Origin: Siphonodentalium dalli
Taxonomy: Eukaryota > Mollusca > Scaphopoda > Gadilida > Siphonodentaliidae
Assembly (NCBI GenBank): GCA_032622095.1
Contig: CP136063.1
Span: 27,840,987-27,904,986, forward strand
Length of the DNA stretch: 64,000 bases
Reading direction: 5' to 3'
Shown piece by piece: positions 11,251 to 24,230 of this stretch. The notes below the pieces were generated by a model, which saw nothing but the letters and a program-made list of their open reading frames with translations, was not told where the DNA came from and ran no database searches. Numbering within the stretch: position 1 is the stretch's first letter; every line of letters starts with the position of its first letter. Both the position numbers and the translations under genes were made by a program.

Positions 11251-11649
11251 GTTTACTTTCTTTTGATAGAAACTGTGCGCCTTGTCAAAATGCAGCAAGC
11301 AGGACTATGTGCGCCTACGTTTTCTAAAAATGAAAGTCTGATCACATGATTAAAATATGTACATAACTCGAGTATACCAATGAAAAATAAATTGGACCGT
11401 GATTAGAGGTTGGGATGGTTACATGTGGATAATTGGATATGCGGTTAATACCGATGTAAATTAGTAGAGCAATAAAGACCAATGTTGACACTTAGTCAGG
11501 CAATGCAAGGTAAATAGGGGTTGATACGATAGACCGAAATAAATTTGTTGAGTGATAGTGACCAATGCTGATGTATAAAGTAACGGGACTGTACTGTCAC
11601 ACAATTATCAGGTAGAAATGGTCCAATATGGAGCATCTCAGAAAACATT
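11251..11649. other. No gene seen between Polinton remnant and satellite
   Basis: Non-coding. It might contain the second Polinton terminus, but no inverted match to the other side was found. Confidence 0.4.
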
Positions 11650-12545
11650 CGCAGGGCCCTAAAATTTATTTAACACAGGTTTCCCATTCAAATCGATTTA
11701 TGTCCATAAAACTCTTATTTTTCAAAATTTTAAGCTGAGACTTGGTGTGTCTGCGTGAAATAATTATATATTCCTAAAATGACAGTATCCAGCACGAAAT
11801 TATGTTTTAAACGGAAGAAATGATTTATTTTCGATGATAAATTTTAATATAGGATTTGCCATTCAAATTGATTTATGTTGATAAAACTTATTTTTTTATA
11901 TTTTAAGCTGAGACTTGGTATGTCTGCGTGGAATACTTATATATTATAAAATGACATGATTAATTACGTAATTATTTTCTAGATGAAAGAAATGAATTTT
12001 TTGGATGAAAAATTTTAACATGGGATTTTCCCTTTCAAATCGATTTAAGTTGATAAAACTCTTATTTTTCAAAATTTTAAGCTGAGACTTGGTGTGTCTG
12101 CGTGAAATAATTATATATTCCTAAAATGACAGTATCCAGCACGAAATTATGTTTTAAACGGAAGAAATGATTTATTTTCGATGATAAATTTTAATATAGG
12201 ATTTGCCATTCAAATTGATTTATGTTGATAAAACTTATTTTTTTATATTTTAAGCTGAGACTTGGTATGTCTGCGTGGAATACTTATATATTATAAAATG
12301 ACATGATTAATTACGTAATTATTTTCTAGATGAAAGAAATAAATTTTTTTGGATGAAAAATTTTAACATGGGATTTTCCCTTTCAAATCGATTTAAGTTG
12401 ATAAAACTGTTATTTTTCAAAATTTTAAGCGGAGACTTGGTGTGTGCGTGGAATTCCTCAAATGTATTCCTAAAATGACAGGGTCCAGCACGTAATTATC
12501 TTTTAGATAGAAGAAATTGATTTGTTTCGATGATAAAAATCAGCG
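11650..12545 (+). repeat. 173-bp satellite with dimeric higher-order repeat
   Basis: The phrase AAGCTGAGACTTGGT recurs at about 11732, 11905, 12079, 12252 and 12427, spaced 173-175 bp. Copies 1 and 3 are nearly identical, as are copies 2 and 4, whereas neighbours differ. This gives an A-B-A-B-A' array with a 347-bp higher-order period. Subunit A carries CCTAAAATGACAGTATCC and subunit B carries AAATGACATGATTAATTACG. Non-coding. Confidence 0.85.
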
Positions 12546-14029
12546 TAAAAATCCAATGGAAATTGTAAACAATCATTTTCTCAAGTGTCGTCTTGATAAT
12601 ATTCACCAAGATTTGCACGCGTCACACTCACCTTTTTGGAAAGTAAGTCCAATAATTATATATCAAAATAATCCTTTCTAAACACCTTCCAAGATATCCC
12701 ACAAAGTTTTAATAGCTTAGAAGACTGAAAGTGAATGAATTAATAATCGCCGTTGCTTTGCTTCGATTTATATCATTGCGGTGACGGTTGGCAATTTTCG
12801 CAATACAATAGGGGACCACTTTGACGTTCGTACTCGTACTTCACCAATTTTTGTACCTGGCTTACCTATCCTAGGTTTCACAGAAAAATAGCTAATTTGA
12901 TTCTATTTGTAGCTATATACATATTGTACATATTTACCACCCCATTTATTATTCCTTTTCATAAAAATAAAATAAAAGCCGAAGATGACAAGCTTAACAT
13001 TTTTGAAGCATGAATTTGGCAATAAGTTGTTACCAGAGTACGTTATACTTGTGATAGTTACGTTACGCACACGGTATTCGCCTATTGTATTGTGATAAAT
13101 GCTTAACCCTTTCCAGTTTCAACGACATTTCAATTGGTTGAAATTGAAATTTCTCAAGTTTCAGCTCCACCTGAATCTAGTTACCCAATTTGTAGAAATA
13201 CCTTAGCAGTTACTCTTAGCTTAATAAGTTATAACTCTAATTTTATTGACGATATGCGATTAACATCATAATATGAAACTGTTTATGACGGTGTTATCCA
13301 AGCGTGTGCTTTGATAATGATTATAATTTTATTTTGCGATCAAACGTCAGTGCAGCTCAGCAGAAACGCATGGGCACCAGTCCAGTTCAGCAGAAACGCA
13401 TGAGTCCTACGATCATAGTACCACCCACTGGACCCGCGTCGGTCAGTGGGTGAAAAAATGACTCCACAATTTGGCTGTAGTGCTACATCACTAAATTGAC
13501 TACATATACGGCCTTGATGACAACTCATAGTTGAATTTAGTGTCGATTTGTTTTTTCTCTTTAAAAAAATGGCCGATGATTCGGCAATCGATCCATTACA
13601 ATTCCGTACTTCTGAGAATCCATAAGAACTGTACTACCGGAAGTCACGTGTGTTTTTCTTCGTGAAAATGTTGCTTCGTTAAACGGTATACTATAATTGA
13701 TGTGTGACGTCACTAGTACGCACGCCCGCATGTTAATTATACACAATCAGAGCTCGGTCGCGCAAGCGCGCCGAGTGGCGGGGTCGTTATTAAATCGCAT
13801 GTCCACTGTAAAGAGACATAATCCACCACGCGCAAGAAGCATCAGCAACTGTTGTAGAAGTTGTGCGTTGACTATCCACATGGATTTTACACCATAAACA
13901 TTTGTTTGGTGCATATGGGACTTTCCCCGTGGTATTTCACCGATTAAGTCGAAATTTCTCCCCAAACAGTCAGTCGCATTACAAAAGAAATACATATACG
14001 ATGTACATGAGTGAATGAGTCAGTTGGCG
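12546..14029. other. No gene seen; minor repeats
   Basis: Non-coding. At 13350-13410 GCAGAAACGCATG is repeated twice within 50 bp. At 13753-13775 a GC-rich hairpin (CTCGG-T-CGCGC-AA-GCGCG-CCGAG) stands out in AT-rich surroundings. Two minus-strand open frames near 13560-13995 have no recognisable domain. Confidence 0.4.
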
Positions 14030-14086
14030 ACAAATAAACTGATTGTAGGGCTTCGCTTCGCGTCGTCCTACAATTAGTTTATTTGT
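14030..14086. repeat. Hairpin, 20-bp arms, 17-nt loop
   Basis: ACAAATAAACTGATTGTAGG (14030-14049) pairs with CCTACAATTAGTTTATTTGT (14067-14086) with one mismatch. The loop is GC-rich. It may be the tip of an old mobile element; no other end was found. Confidence 0.65.
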
Positions 14087-14874
14087 GGTACAGGTTGCTC
14101 AACCATGCATACCTCCACGAAGTGTATTTACTTCTTAAATAAATAGTTCTTACATGATTGGAGCTGCGCTAGTGCAACATTAAATATATTGTCGCTATTG
14201 TGCCAGTGCATTCTCCCATGCATGAAAGTCCGCCATACAGAGCCCCACACATGTAGGAGAATAAAAGGTCAACATCGAAATGTGCGAGGCCACTGCTTTA
14301 TCTCATATGTGCGAGGCCCTCACATAAGACCCGCAAACATACCAGAATGAAATGGCAAGTGTTTAGCATCATTTCTGGAAGCACCAGTATCTCGAGCTTC
14401 AAGAAACAAATATTGTTTTATGTAAGTAACATTTATTATCCCAACTGGTCCCTGTTTGTGATAATAAATTAGCGAGTCATTACAGCATTACCACATGCTA
14501 AGTTGTTACAATATGACATGTTACATTTTACTTAATGTGTATAAAAAGGCTTCAATAAGAAGCGTTATGTTCTATAGACAATTACTGTACCATTTTGAAA
14601 AATGAAAATGCTACCACAACACTAATTTTAAAGGAAATGGTTTGAATTAGAAATAATATTACTATATATAAACGTAATATACTTGTAGCCCACATATATT
14701 AAAGTTATATGGCAGTTTGCGGCCCAAAATACATTTATAATAAAAGCCGCTTTTGAATTATCCGGGTATCGAAATTAGTCGACGAAATGGCTGAATTTAT
14801 TATTATATTGCCACTATTATTATCAGTTTCATATTTCATAATAATATAAATAAACAATGGTTCTGCTATATATG
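14087..14874. other. No gene seen upstream of hAT element
   Basis: AT-rich non-coding sequence without clear repeats. Confidence 0.4.
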
Positions 14875-17800
14875 CAGAGGCGGATCCATGATTTTCAATA
14901 AGGGCGGCGTCATCCTATATGATGCGAAGCATCATCCAAGCCGCGTAGCGGCGAGTTAGGGGATTGCACGAGAGGGTTTTTTTTGTAAATTGAATGATCT
15001 GAGAGTGAATCTAGGGCCTTCCGTTGCTTCCGGGAGTGTAATAATTGAAGCTCTAACTCCGTTGTTTTTATTTGCGAAGCTAAGTTATTGTCGTCAATTT
15101 TTCAACAGAGTGTGAACATAGTATGGTGTATGGGGCCTACCGTACACATGTGGGGGTCTGAGAACCTAGGTGGGGAAAAGTTCGGAAATTGAATTGGGAA
15201 GTCTAATTCTTGTTTATATAACGCAATATATCGCAATTTAATTTTGTTAATATAGTACTTACCCCTTCAGCCATACGTTCCCTGTCCTGGTATTTTTTAT
15301 GGCAGCCACAGAGAATTCTTCGTGGGTGACTTCTGGCAAACCTGTCTATTATGTTGCCATAATCCAGCTTTATGTCCCTATGAATAAACATGAGGATAAG
15401 TGCATTTAGTCTGTCTTCGTGCATCGTACTTCTCAGCCGGTTTTTGACGAATTTCAAGAACGAGTTAGCACGTTCAGCAGTCGCACTTGTCGAAGCTGTT
15501 ACCATTAGAATGTCCAGTATGTGGATGATGTTTGGATATAAGTTGCTGCTCGACATAGCCTTCAGTGTTTCCTTTATTGCCGATGGTTTCTTTTTCTCCG
15601 TAACCCAGTGGTCTCTCCAGATACGAAGCTCCTGTCTGAAACTACCGGGAGATGGCATATCATCCTTATAATATGCAACATTTCACTTTCAGCTTCTGGG
15701 TGTTGTTTAAATTTGCCTTCCATGAAATATGGAACAATATACATGGCGTGAACAGCACTTCTTATTAACTCAGAGAAATGGTCATTCGTTTGGGTCACCA
15801 TTGTGTTGATAAACTGTTTGAAAACATGTTTTCGATAATACCCCTCAACTGTCTTGTCGTTGGGATCGGCATTGATTCGATGAACTTGTCTACCATATAT
15901 CCGGGACATACTAAGTGTTGTGTTGGCAATAGTTGCCATCTCGTGCATTTCCACAAACAGTCGCGAAAACTCAATAATGTGGTTCTTGCAAATATTCTCC
16001 AGTTCAGATGTTATGAGCTATATCTCGTCGTAGGCAACTACGATGTTCATTTCCTTGCCTTGCAGAATAATTGATATAGCTTTTGTATATCCGAAGAGGT
16101 AGTGACGTGTTTTGAATGCCACTATGAATTGAGTACTTGTCAGACTTGCATGTAGGCCATTCGCCTCGGTTACACTTATGGAATTCCAATGGGAATCGTT
16201 GTTTGATGCTATCGCATGTAGAGTTGTGAGTAATGGTTGATACAATGCAGATAAATAATCCAAGGCAGTGTGTCGTTCCACCCATCTCGTTTCACACAGT
16301 TGTTTTATCTTGGATTTTGGTATCTTTGACTTTGGGTTAGACTCATTGTATTTCTTTCCAATCCCCGTGATCGTTTTGGTGAATATTTGAAGAAAATCCA
16401 CAGCTTTTCAAGCACACAATTCATATTATGAACTTCTTGTATTGTACATGCTTTTGACGGCGCCAAATTAAGTTCGTGCGATGCGCAGTGGAAGTACGGT
16501 GCTTTGTCGTTTGTGTTTTTTTTTTCATAAACTGTGCAGCAACGCCATTCTCGCGACCTGCCATGGCACCAGCCCTGTCATATGTCTGACTTCTGAAGTA
16601 ACTTGGATCGATGTTAAGTTCGCACAGTTATTTCGTTGAACAGAATATCACCTGTTGCCCTTTCACATTCGACAAATCTCACAAGTCTTTCCATCGGTTC
16701 TCCGTCTTTGATATATCGCAAAGATAACAATATTTGTTCCCAATTGCTGGAATCTGTCACCTCGTCCACTATGAGGCCAAAATAGGGGCCAGCCGATTGG
16801 TTATTGTTATCTCACTCACGATTATATCGGTGATGTAATCAGCACAATGCTGAAGAAGCTCGTTCTGGACAGTCTTTGACTGAGCGTTCTTTTGGCATGT
16901 TTCATTGTGGGTTTTCATAGCTGAATTTAAATCTGCAACCAACTGGAGTAGTGATTTAATATTTCACACATTCCTATCTTCGCCTCCTGTTGTCTTGACA
17001 CTTTCGATATCTGCATTGTCATCGCCTCCTGTTGCCTTGTCGCTTCATTGTCGTCGCGATTTTGCAGACCATCGTCTCGGTGACCTCTGAGGGAAATTCC
17101 CTGTCTTCCACAGAACTCTAAACATTTAATTATCGTTTCCAGGATAGTCCTATTTCGTGCTACGATATCCTCGTTTACTATGTTTATTGTCGAGTCTATT
17201 CTCCTCTCGTGATGTTCAAATGTGGCAACAAACGCTTCTAATTTGCCAGCAGCGTCTTTGTAATATTCCAGCACTGAATGGTTTCCACAATCTGTTGTTG
17301 CATCTTTCCAGTTATTGTATGGTTCAGTTATGAGTTTCTTTGCCCGAGCACCCTGGTGTGCTGTCGAGGGGAATAGAACACATGGAAGACAGAACATGCC
17401 ATCTGGTCTCTTGGAGTAGGTGAGATATGGGAACTTCTGAAACCAGCTTGCTAAACAGTACCGATTTATCAGGCCATCTTTTTTTGCGTTTATCTTTGTA
17501 AGTCCTGGGCGGGAATTGGTATGAATTTTCAGGAGTTCTGTTCTTTACCAGTTTTATTTTTATTTCATCCGGTGTCTTACCTCCGACGTCGAAATATTGG
17601 CAAATGTCATAATCTGGCGCGACCGGGACAGTCTCAATCGGGTCGATATCAGTTCTGACAGTAGTCGTATTGTCAGGTTCGTTCTTTTTCTTCTTCGCAG
17701 CCTGCGGTCCCATACACATGTGTATCTTTGTTTGCGCCATGACCACGGCATCCATTAATTTTCGTAATTTAATGCATAGAGCCAATAATTATTATATAGC

Positions 17801-18296
17801 AGCCACATAGACAATGGAACAATCCGCTTTTATATAGCAAGATGCGTGAGAATACACGTGGCTTTTATGTACTCATATCTAAATGCTTGATGCTTTATTA
17901 AATTCTATATCCAACGAAGTTTAATCATTACATTGATTCCACCAAACAGAAAAAAAATGTGTTGGCTCCAATAGGTCTGAACAGACCAAGAGCCAAAAAC
18001 ATTATTATGACAGGAACACAAAACAGATGTCACATCTGGCTGCAAATGATAACGTTCACAGTGTGGATCCCCGGCACAGTTGTTCAAACTCATGACACAC
18101 CAAGGTCATATGCCACACACACTCATAATAATATGTACAGGCGTAATCCTGTTGACCTACGTGTTCTACCGAATTCAGATAATTGCAGTGACCCATCATA
18201 CATGGAGCCTGTCATATTGATATTGTTCAAGATGCACATTGCTTTGGCGAAAATAGGGGGCCTGTGCCGGGTGCGCCCACATTGGGTCCGCCACTG
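14875..18296 (-). mobile_element. hAT transposon, ZMYM1-like group, 3.4 kb
   Basis: The termini are CAGAGGCGGATCCA (14875-14888) and, reverse-complemented, CAGTGGCGGACCCA (18283-18296): 14-bp TIRs with two mismatches that begin CAG as hAT ends do. The length and a single internal transposase on the minus strand fit the superfamily. The expected 8-bp target duplication is not intact: the flanks are TATATATG and ATATGGGA and share only ATATG out of register. Together with the broken transposase, this indicates an old copy. Confidence 0.82.
15203..17785 (-). pseudogene. hAT transposase (TTF finger, DUF4371, hAT dimerisation), frame-broken
   Basis: Cut-and-paste transposase of the ZMYM1/DUF4371 type. 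From 17785: the N-terminal region with QFPPRTYKDKRKKRWP and a TTF-type zinc-finger segment (CLPCVLFPS, about 17390), then FCGRQGISLRGHRDD (about 17100). The RNase H-like core follows, with GLIVDEVTDSSNWEQ (about 16790), YDRAGAMAGRENGV (about 16580) and LCETRWVERHTAL (about 16290). The C-terminal hAT dimerisation region reads TASTSATAERANSFLKFVKN (about 15490), then RLNALILM. The reading frame changes near 17390 and 15640, and stops interrupt the core between 16400 and 16930. A duplicated ATRQQEA/SRQQEA peptide at 16980-17040 comes from a short internal tandem repeat. Inactive. Confidence 0.88.
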
Positions 18297-19178
18297 ATAT
18301 GGGACCGTCTTCATATGGGGCCAACTTCGCGCGGGGCCGACTTGCAGATAAAAGGAAATAATGCTATTTATTCCGTGTTCAAATATAACTTTCGAAGGTG
18401 TTCTCTTGTTCACATTTTCACAACACGTATCTACTTGGTGTGTATATATATGTACACTGTCAATATATTCGGTTTTTGTTGGTATTGATCTATGCCAAAT
18501 CTGATTCCCTTGGTTTTTATCAAAACCAAATCTGAATCCCTTGGTTTTGTGGACATGTTCAATACCATATATTGGTTTTGACTGATATCCTTCAAGAGTT
18601 ATCGTTACTGTTTCCGTGTATAGCACATGGCCAGGCTGGCAGTCGCCATTTAACTTCGAAGCGACTGAAACACATTCTAGTGTTAAAATCACAGCAAATA
18701 ACTTAGTCTACCATATCTATAGATTTTTCTTAATATTTTGAAAATGTTCATGTCATTTTCTCTGAAATGCAGATCGAAAACAGGAGAATGTTATAAATGC
18801 ATGCTCTGGATGGCTAATTTACTGTTTGTATATACTTGCAGATGAACAAATAATATTTATATCTGATAATATTTCATGAACTCAATGACAGTTAATCAAA
18901 ATGACCTTGAAGAAGAAAATTATGTCGCAACATAGACATCGAAATTTGATCGGCTTACTAAGGCTATGGTGTTACTTATAACACTCCCACCCACTGAATA
19001 ATTATAATTTTAAATATAAAAACTTCATGGTAACATCATAGTATGATGATATATTATGAACATAAGTTAACTCTATACCGTTCAATAATGTATCCTAAAG
19101 TTAAAGACCTGTACCTGTACCTGGATCGAACAGACCGGAATTCTTCGCCGATTGATCATATCGTCACAAAACTGCTCG
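18297..19178. other. No gene seen; small duplication
   Basis: A 24-bp phrase containing CCAAATCTGATTCCCTTGG is tandemly repeated at 18494-18547. A minus-strand open frame crosses the hAT terminus (18123-18692) and is therefore treated as chance. Otherwise non-coding. Confidence 0.45.
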
Positions 19179-19182
19179 TTAA

Positions 19183-21031
19183 GGGTATCCTAAACGTGAC
19201 AAAGATGGCCGAATGAGTTGTTATACCCCTCTCTCCGATAAATGCCAGCCATTGCAAGACTATGTTTCCAATTTACATGAAATGTCACAAGGATATAGGA
19301 ATATGATTGAACATTTATTTTGGCATCACATCCATATTTTTAAAAGATATATTTGACTGAGAAACTTCACTGGAAAGTGAGCGAAATTATGCCAATCACC
19401 AGAAGTAAAAACTAATAAAGCAAACAGTTATAATTATTGTGGCATCCTATCGATTAGGATTCCATGATGAGGAGAGGGACCTTCATTTTATAAAATAACT
19501 CACTATTTTAGCTACAAATCCATTGAGTTGAAGGCACCCTCCATCAGTTGAACACAAATATGTGGCCATTTGCTTTTTGGGACTATTTTTTGGTATGGGA
19601 AGCCAAGTTGGCAATGATGAGAGCCGGATCATAAGGATGTATGAAGCTGTCTATTTTGCCCCTATTTCAACAATACCTCATGCACAATTGATACTGTATA
19701 ACATATTTAAACAAAAAAATACACTGTAAGCTATATTTCCAACATTCCCTATGAAAATCAGATGCATCATATTTTGTGATACTGGTGCATTTTGACACAA
19801 ATGGCCTGGCATACATTCATACTTCAGAGATTTTCTAACAGAAATTACCCCAGACAGTTGAAAATCAACATTGAGAAGTTAGCATATATTGTAATTTGAT
19901 ACAATTATAGTTTAATTACCCCTAATATTGTTTTGTAAAATTATTTTGAACTCACTTAGTCAGCCATTAAAACGAAACCAAAACGAGATTTCGGCATGTT
20001 TTTGTTTTTCTGAGAAAGTTGAAAAAACAATACAACAGCCCTAAAAATTAACTTGGATGACCGATTGCGCAGTTATCTATACCTGCATGGCTTACATATG
20101 TTGTTGATTATATCCGCTGTGTATGATGCGTGTAACCTTGTTTTGATTGCTTTTAATAAGAATAGTTTGCATCTGCAAAGAGGGAAACGCGTGCAACACT
20201 AAAATAGATTTGGGAAAGACCGGGAATCCGTATCCTCTAACAAAATAATACTTGATAGATATACACATTATTTAATAAATTCTGTTTATATATGAATACC
20301 GTGTTTTTGGTTGTTAATCTAGTGCATATTCAAGTGTTTTGTCATGTTTAGCAACAAAAATTATTTAAAGAGTGAATTATTTCATGCTTGTGAGAAATTT
20401 CGTTCGGAGGGTATTCCAAGTTTTTAGTCACGTGATGTTTACAATCCATTTTGTCAAAGTTTGCCATCAAATATCTTTTTTCTAGGAAATTGTCATTTAA
20501 ATCAGCGATGTTCTAATGTTAGTATCGGTCATAAAGTACTTAAATAGGCTAATTAGTGGTGACTGTATATTCTCAGATGTTAGTATCTGTTAACTACAAA
20601 TTGAATTTCCCTATTTTTCGAGTATTGTTGTGGATTTCGCATATCGAGCGGATACGACCACATTTTACACGGTGAATTTCTGACACAAGAAACATTATAA
20701 TGAAAACGCAAGGTCCCTCTCAATATATTGGAATATCAAAGCATCTATCGGTAAACTATTATAGTAAAAAACATGCAGTAATTTTACAGATATGAGTACT
20801 GTAATAAAGTGTAAAATTTAAAACAACAATTGTTTCATAATGTTTTTTATATAGATTCCTGTGAAATGGGACAACATTTTACATTTCAAAATGGTCAATG
20901 TTTTATAATTATAATATTGTATTGGTTCATTTTGGCCATTTTGCAAACCCTATAGTGAATTGGGTCTCATTATTTTATAAATTTTTGGCCATATTGGAAG
21001 AAATTTCAACTCTGTCACGATTAGGATACCC
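19183..21031. mobile_element. Non-autonomous TTAA-flanked DNA transposon, 1.85 kb
   Basis: The left end is TTAA|GGGTATCCTAAACGTGACA and the right end, read outward, is TTAA|GGGTATCCTAATCGTGACA, giving about 23 bp of TIR with few differences. TTAA is present on both sides (19179-19182, 21032-21035). Subterminal parts are also loosely inverted, for example AGAGGGACCTTCATT at about 19477 against AAGGTCCCTCTC at about 20708. No transposase frame exists. TTAA targeting is typical of piggyBac and Kolobok; the terminal GGG does not decide between them. Confidence 0.82.
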
Positions 21032-21296
21032 TTAAATGTCTCTTTTTATGAGAAGGAAGTATAGGTATGTCGGAGTAATGCACTAATATATGTACTGTCC
21101 GGGGAACATCGTGGTTTGGTTGTATTTTGTTTCATATTCTTCCTTTCCGGACTTGAAGTAAACGCTCCGTTGCCACAAAACTGTTGCGGGGATCCTAAAG
21201 TTTAGGCTAACACAGTGATGAAATAAATTACCTCGAACATATGCAGCTTTTAGTTTCCCCCATGGTCTGTCGGCAGATACAAAATGTCTCCCTCGA

Positions 21297-21670
21297 CCAT
21301 GTTAGTGCCACCGCAGATGCTGCTTTTAAAATCGTAAGTGGGGCAGTGGCAGGTGGAGAAATGTGTCGAAATGATTTGGCTTGCCTGCAAACGCTAGATC
21401 TACGGTGCTGCAATGTCTGCAGCTACGATTTTATCTACATGATCGAGCACATGCTAGCATGTAAATTGTGAGACCAGTGCGACCATGGTCATGTGACAGT
21501 TATGATCGTGCACGTTGCCGAGGTCACGACATTATTTTCCTGGTAAAAATCAAACATTTCTTGATCGCTTACGATATGGCTGCGATATTGTCATGGTCAT
21601 GCACAATGGATGCTCCACCTGCGATTTTCCCCACTTACGATTTTAATCGCAGCATCTGCGGTGGCACTTA
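21297..21670. repeat. Inverted repeat, about 70-bp arms
   Basis: GTGCCACCGCAGATGCTG followed by AAAATCGTAAGTGGGG and CAGGTGGAG at 21305-21358 is matched in reverse complement at about 21610-21668 with scattered mismatches. It is probably a decayed MITE. Confidence 0.65.
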
Positions 21671-23043
21671 GATCCACCGTGGAACTGCATTGAGATATGA
21701 CCACTATCAATCTGGTTCTTAATACCAGCAGAGGCAGACGGGGCCAAAAAAAACGGCCTGGGAAATGAATAGAATACCGGCCCATCTGAGTGGCGCCGAT
21801 TGGACAGGTCTCTGTTCTGTTCGGGGCTGTCCACTTTGGGAAACAGAGCGCCAAGTGGGAGAGGGTCTCTGTTCGGAGGGGTGGACTTGGGAAAATGCAA
21901 CTGCACCCCCCTTGAATCAGAATCGGACCATATACATAATTTTGCATAATTCCAATTGCACCTCAGTGCTCTGACTAATAATATCCTATATATTCATAAA
22001 CCATGCGTGGTTCTGTATATTCCCGGTATGAGACCATTCAGATATTTTTACCTAAAAATTGCATAAATTCTAACATCTAGCGGCCTAACTCTAGACAAAT
22101 GCACACGGCTATGGCAAGAGACCAGAACACACCGGGCTGTCCATGGTTGTTCGGCCCGGGTGAGAAAATGTTGAAAACTATACACGAAAATCGCTAATCC
22201 TAGCGTCTAGACTGGCTTCAACTGCAGCATTCCTATTGTGTTGGAAATTTCAATTGGGGGAGGGTTCGGGAGTGGTACGCGATTTTTTGGGGATTTACAG
22301 CTGGGAGTTACTTTTAAAATCTCATGATTAACGGGGTCTTTACGTGTTATATGTTGACAAGTTCATTTAATGACAAAATTACGATTAGCCAATTATGCTG
22401 GTTAAACAACACATGTGGCGGGCTGGCGGCCCACTTCGGTTTCTTTTACGATGAAGTACAAATGAAAATTAATATGAACATAAGCTAGCTTAATTAACGA
22501 ACCAAAGCTGAACAACATGGGTGCCAGTTTGGTGGGGTGGGGCGATTAACTATTCATGTGGTCATTCAACCAGTAAAACTGATGTTGTGACATGGCATAG
22601 CGGCTGAAATGACGATAAACCGTTATCAACCGACCAACATGGATGTTCCTGTGGCTTCAATCTCACATGATTGAAATCATTTTGTAACTGGTACCTCAAG
22701 TTCATAAAGTTAGAAATATTCTAAATGTGGCCATTTGTTGGTCTACTTACAACAGATTTTCCACTGAATACCAAAGTTAGGGGGAGAGGGTGAGAACCAG
22801 AACCCCTCCCACCAATTATGTGGTTCTAAACTCAGCTCATAAATCATCATCTACAAGAACATGTACATCTATCAGGACTATGAGTTCGAACTCTGTAAAA
22901 TAACAGAAGCTGAGAAACTGGTGTGAATTAAACTGTGACGGGGTCTCAAGCATGTCTACCCCTGCACATCAGAAAAATGCCATTAACCTTATCATGACTA
23001 GAGCTCAATAAAATTTTGCGAAAAATTTGGTCCAATGCACACA
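21671..23043. other. No gene seen
   Basis: Mixed non-coding sequence. Minus-strand frames at 21597-21947 run over a proline/arginine-rich GC patch and show no domain. Confidence 0.4.
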
Positions 23044-23177
23044 TATATATGGGAGTCTCCCATTGGGAGCCTCGCGTATATAAAAAAAGACTTTGGCCTA
23101 ACAACATTTGCTTTAACATTGTAAACCAGTGAACTTTTATATGCGAGGCTCACCATGAGAGACATGCATATATTTAT
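23044..23177. repeat. Short inverted repeat, about 40-bp arms
   Basis: TATATATGGGAGTCTCCC and GGGAGCCTCGCGTATATAAAA on the left match TTTTATATGCGAGGCTCACC and ATGAGAGACATGCATATA on the right in inverted order, with roughly 80 percent identity by eye. Likely a MITE remnant. Confidence 0.55.
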
Positions 23178-24230
23178 ACATGTATACGAGTGTGCACAGG
23201 CACATTATCTTCAATGCTGCACCAGAAGGGTTAAATGGCAAAAGTAGCTTGAGGATGAATGTGATCCATCATATCGCAGGTCAATTCAACCAGTCCCACA
23301 CGATTTCGTGTTCAAGTGCTTGTGTACTAATTTATAGCACAAACTCATACCGGTATTTCAGTCGCCAGTTGATAGAAATACATGATTTTCAAATTTGTCA
23401 ATAATTCATAATTTCACTCACCTTGCAGTGTGTAGACTATAGTGACTAGTGTTGTTATATATTCTGTCATATTTTCACAATAAAAGGTAAACTACCGCCA
23501 GGAATGAAATCAAATTGCAATTCAATATTCATAATTCTCATTTGCAGTAGCAGTAATTGAAATACATACAACTGATAATATATCACTTTAGGCAAATGCT
23601 TTAGAATTTCTACAGCAAGTCAGACGTGTTGAAAATGAGTTAATGAAAATCATGAATAAAGATTTACATGTACATGTACTCTTGTCGGATTTAAAGGCAT
23701 GCTACACATGTATCAAAATATTTATGTCATTTGTTCAGTATAATGGCGGCATGATTGATATTTCTTGTAGTATAGTGGAATATACCCGGTAAGACAGGGA
23801 ACGCTCAATGTTGCCTATATTTAGAGCGAAAATAAAGTAATAATGGGGCACTTCTCTCAGTCTAACACAAGGTCATAACTCTGACAAAGGGCCATAACTC
23901 CGAAAAGAGTGCAGACAAAACTTGCACTGTGAAGGACGGGGTCAAACGAAGGTATCCACTATATACCTCCGAACCCTCCGAATCCTCAATCACAAATTTC
24001 CAAGTCAAAGAATGGTTGTAACTGGCAAATATGAAACTGGTATGTGGGGGTCCTTTCCACCACCAAACTATGCTCAACATACAAGAACACACATTATTGA
24101 TAAAAAGTATTTCATAATTTATTAACTGTACAGTGTTATCATTGTTACAAACTTCCGTATTGCGACAGCAAAAACTGTGTACTGGCGGAATATATCATTC
24201 TCGAAGGGCATAGATACTATCACGTGATCA
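23178..24230. other. No gene seen before the Helitron-like element
   Basis: Non-coding. Short open frames lack motifs. Confidence 0.4.

Noticed and set aside
13753-13775. GC hairpin considered as a tRNA or terminator
   Set aside because: No cloverleaf, no A/B boxes and no following T run; kept only as a note.
18123-18692. 189-codon minus-strand open frame
   Set aside because: It crosses the hAT terminus at 18296, so it joins element and flank and cannot be an old gene; no domain.
21597-21974. Proline- and arginine-rich open frames on both strands
   Set aside because: A GC-rich patch overlapping an inverted repeat; no homology pattern.
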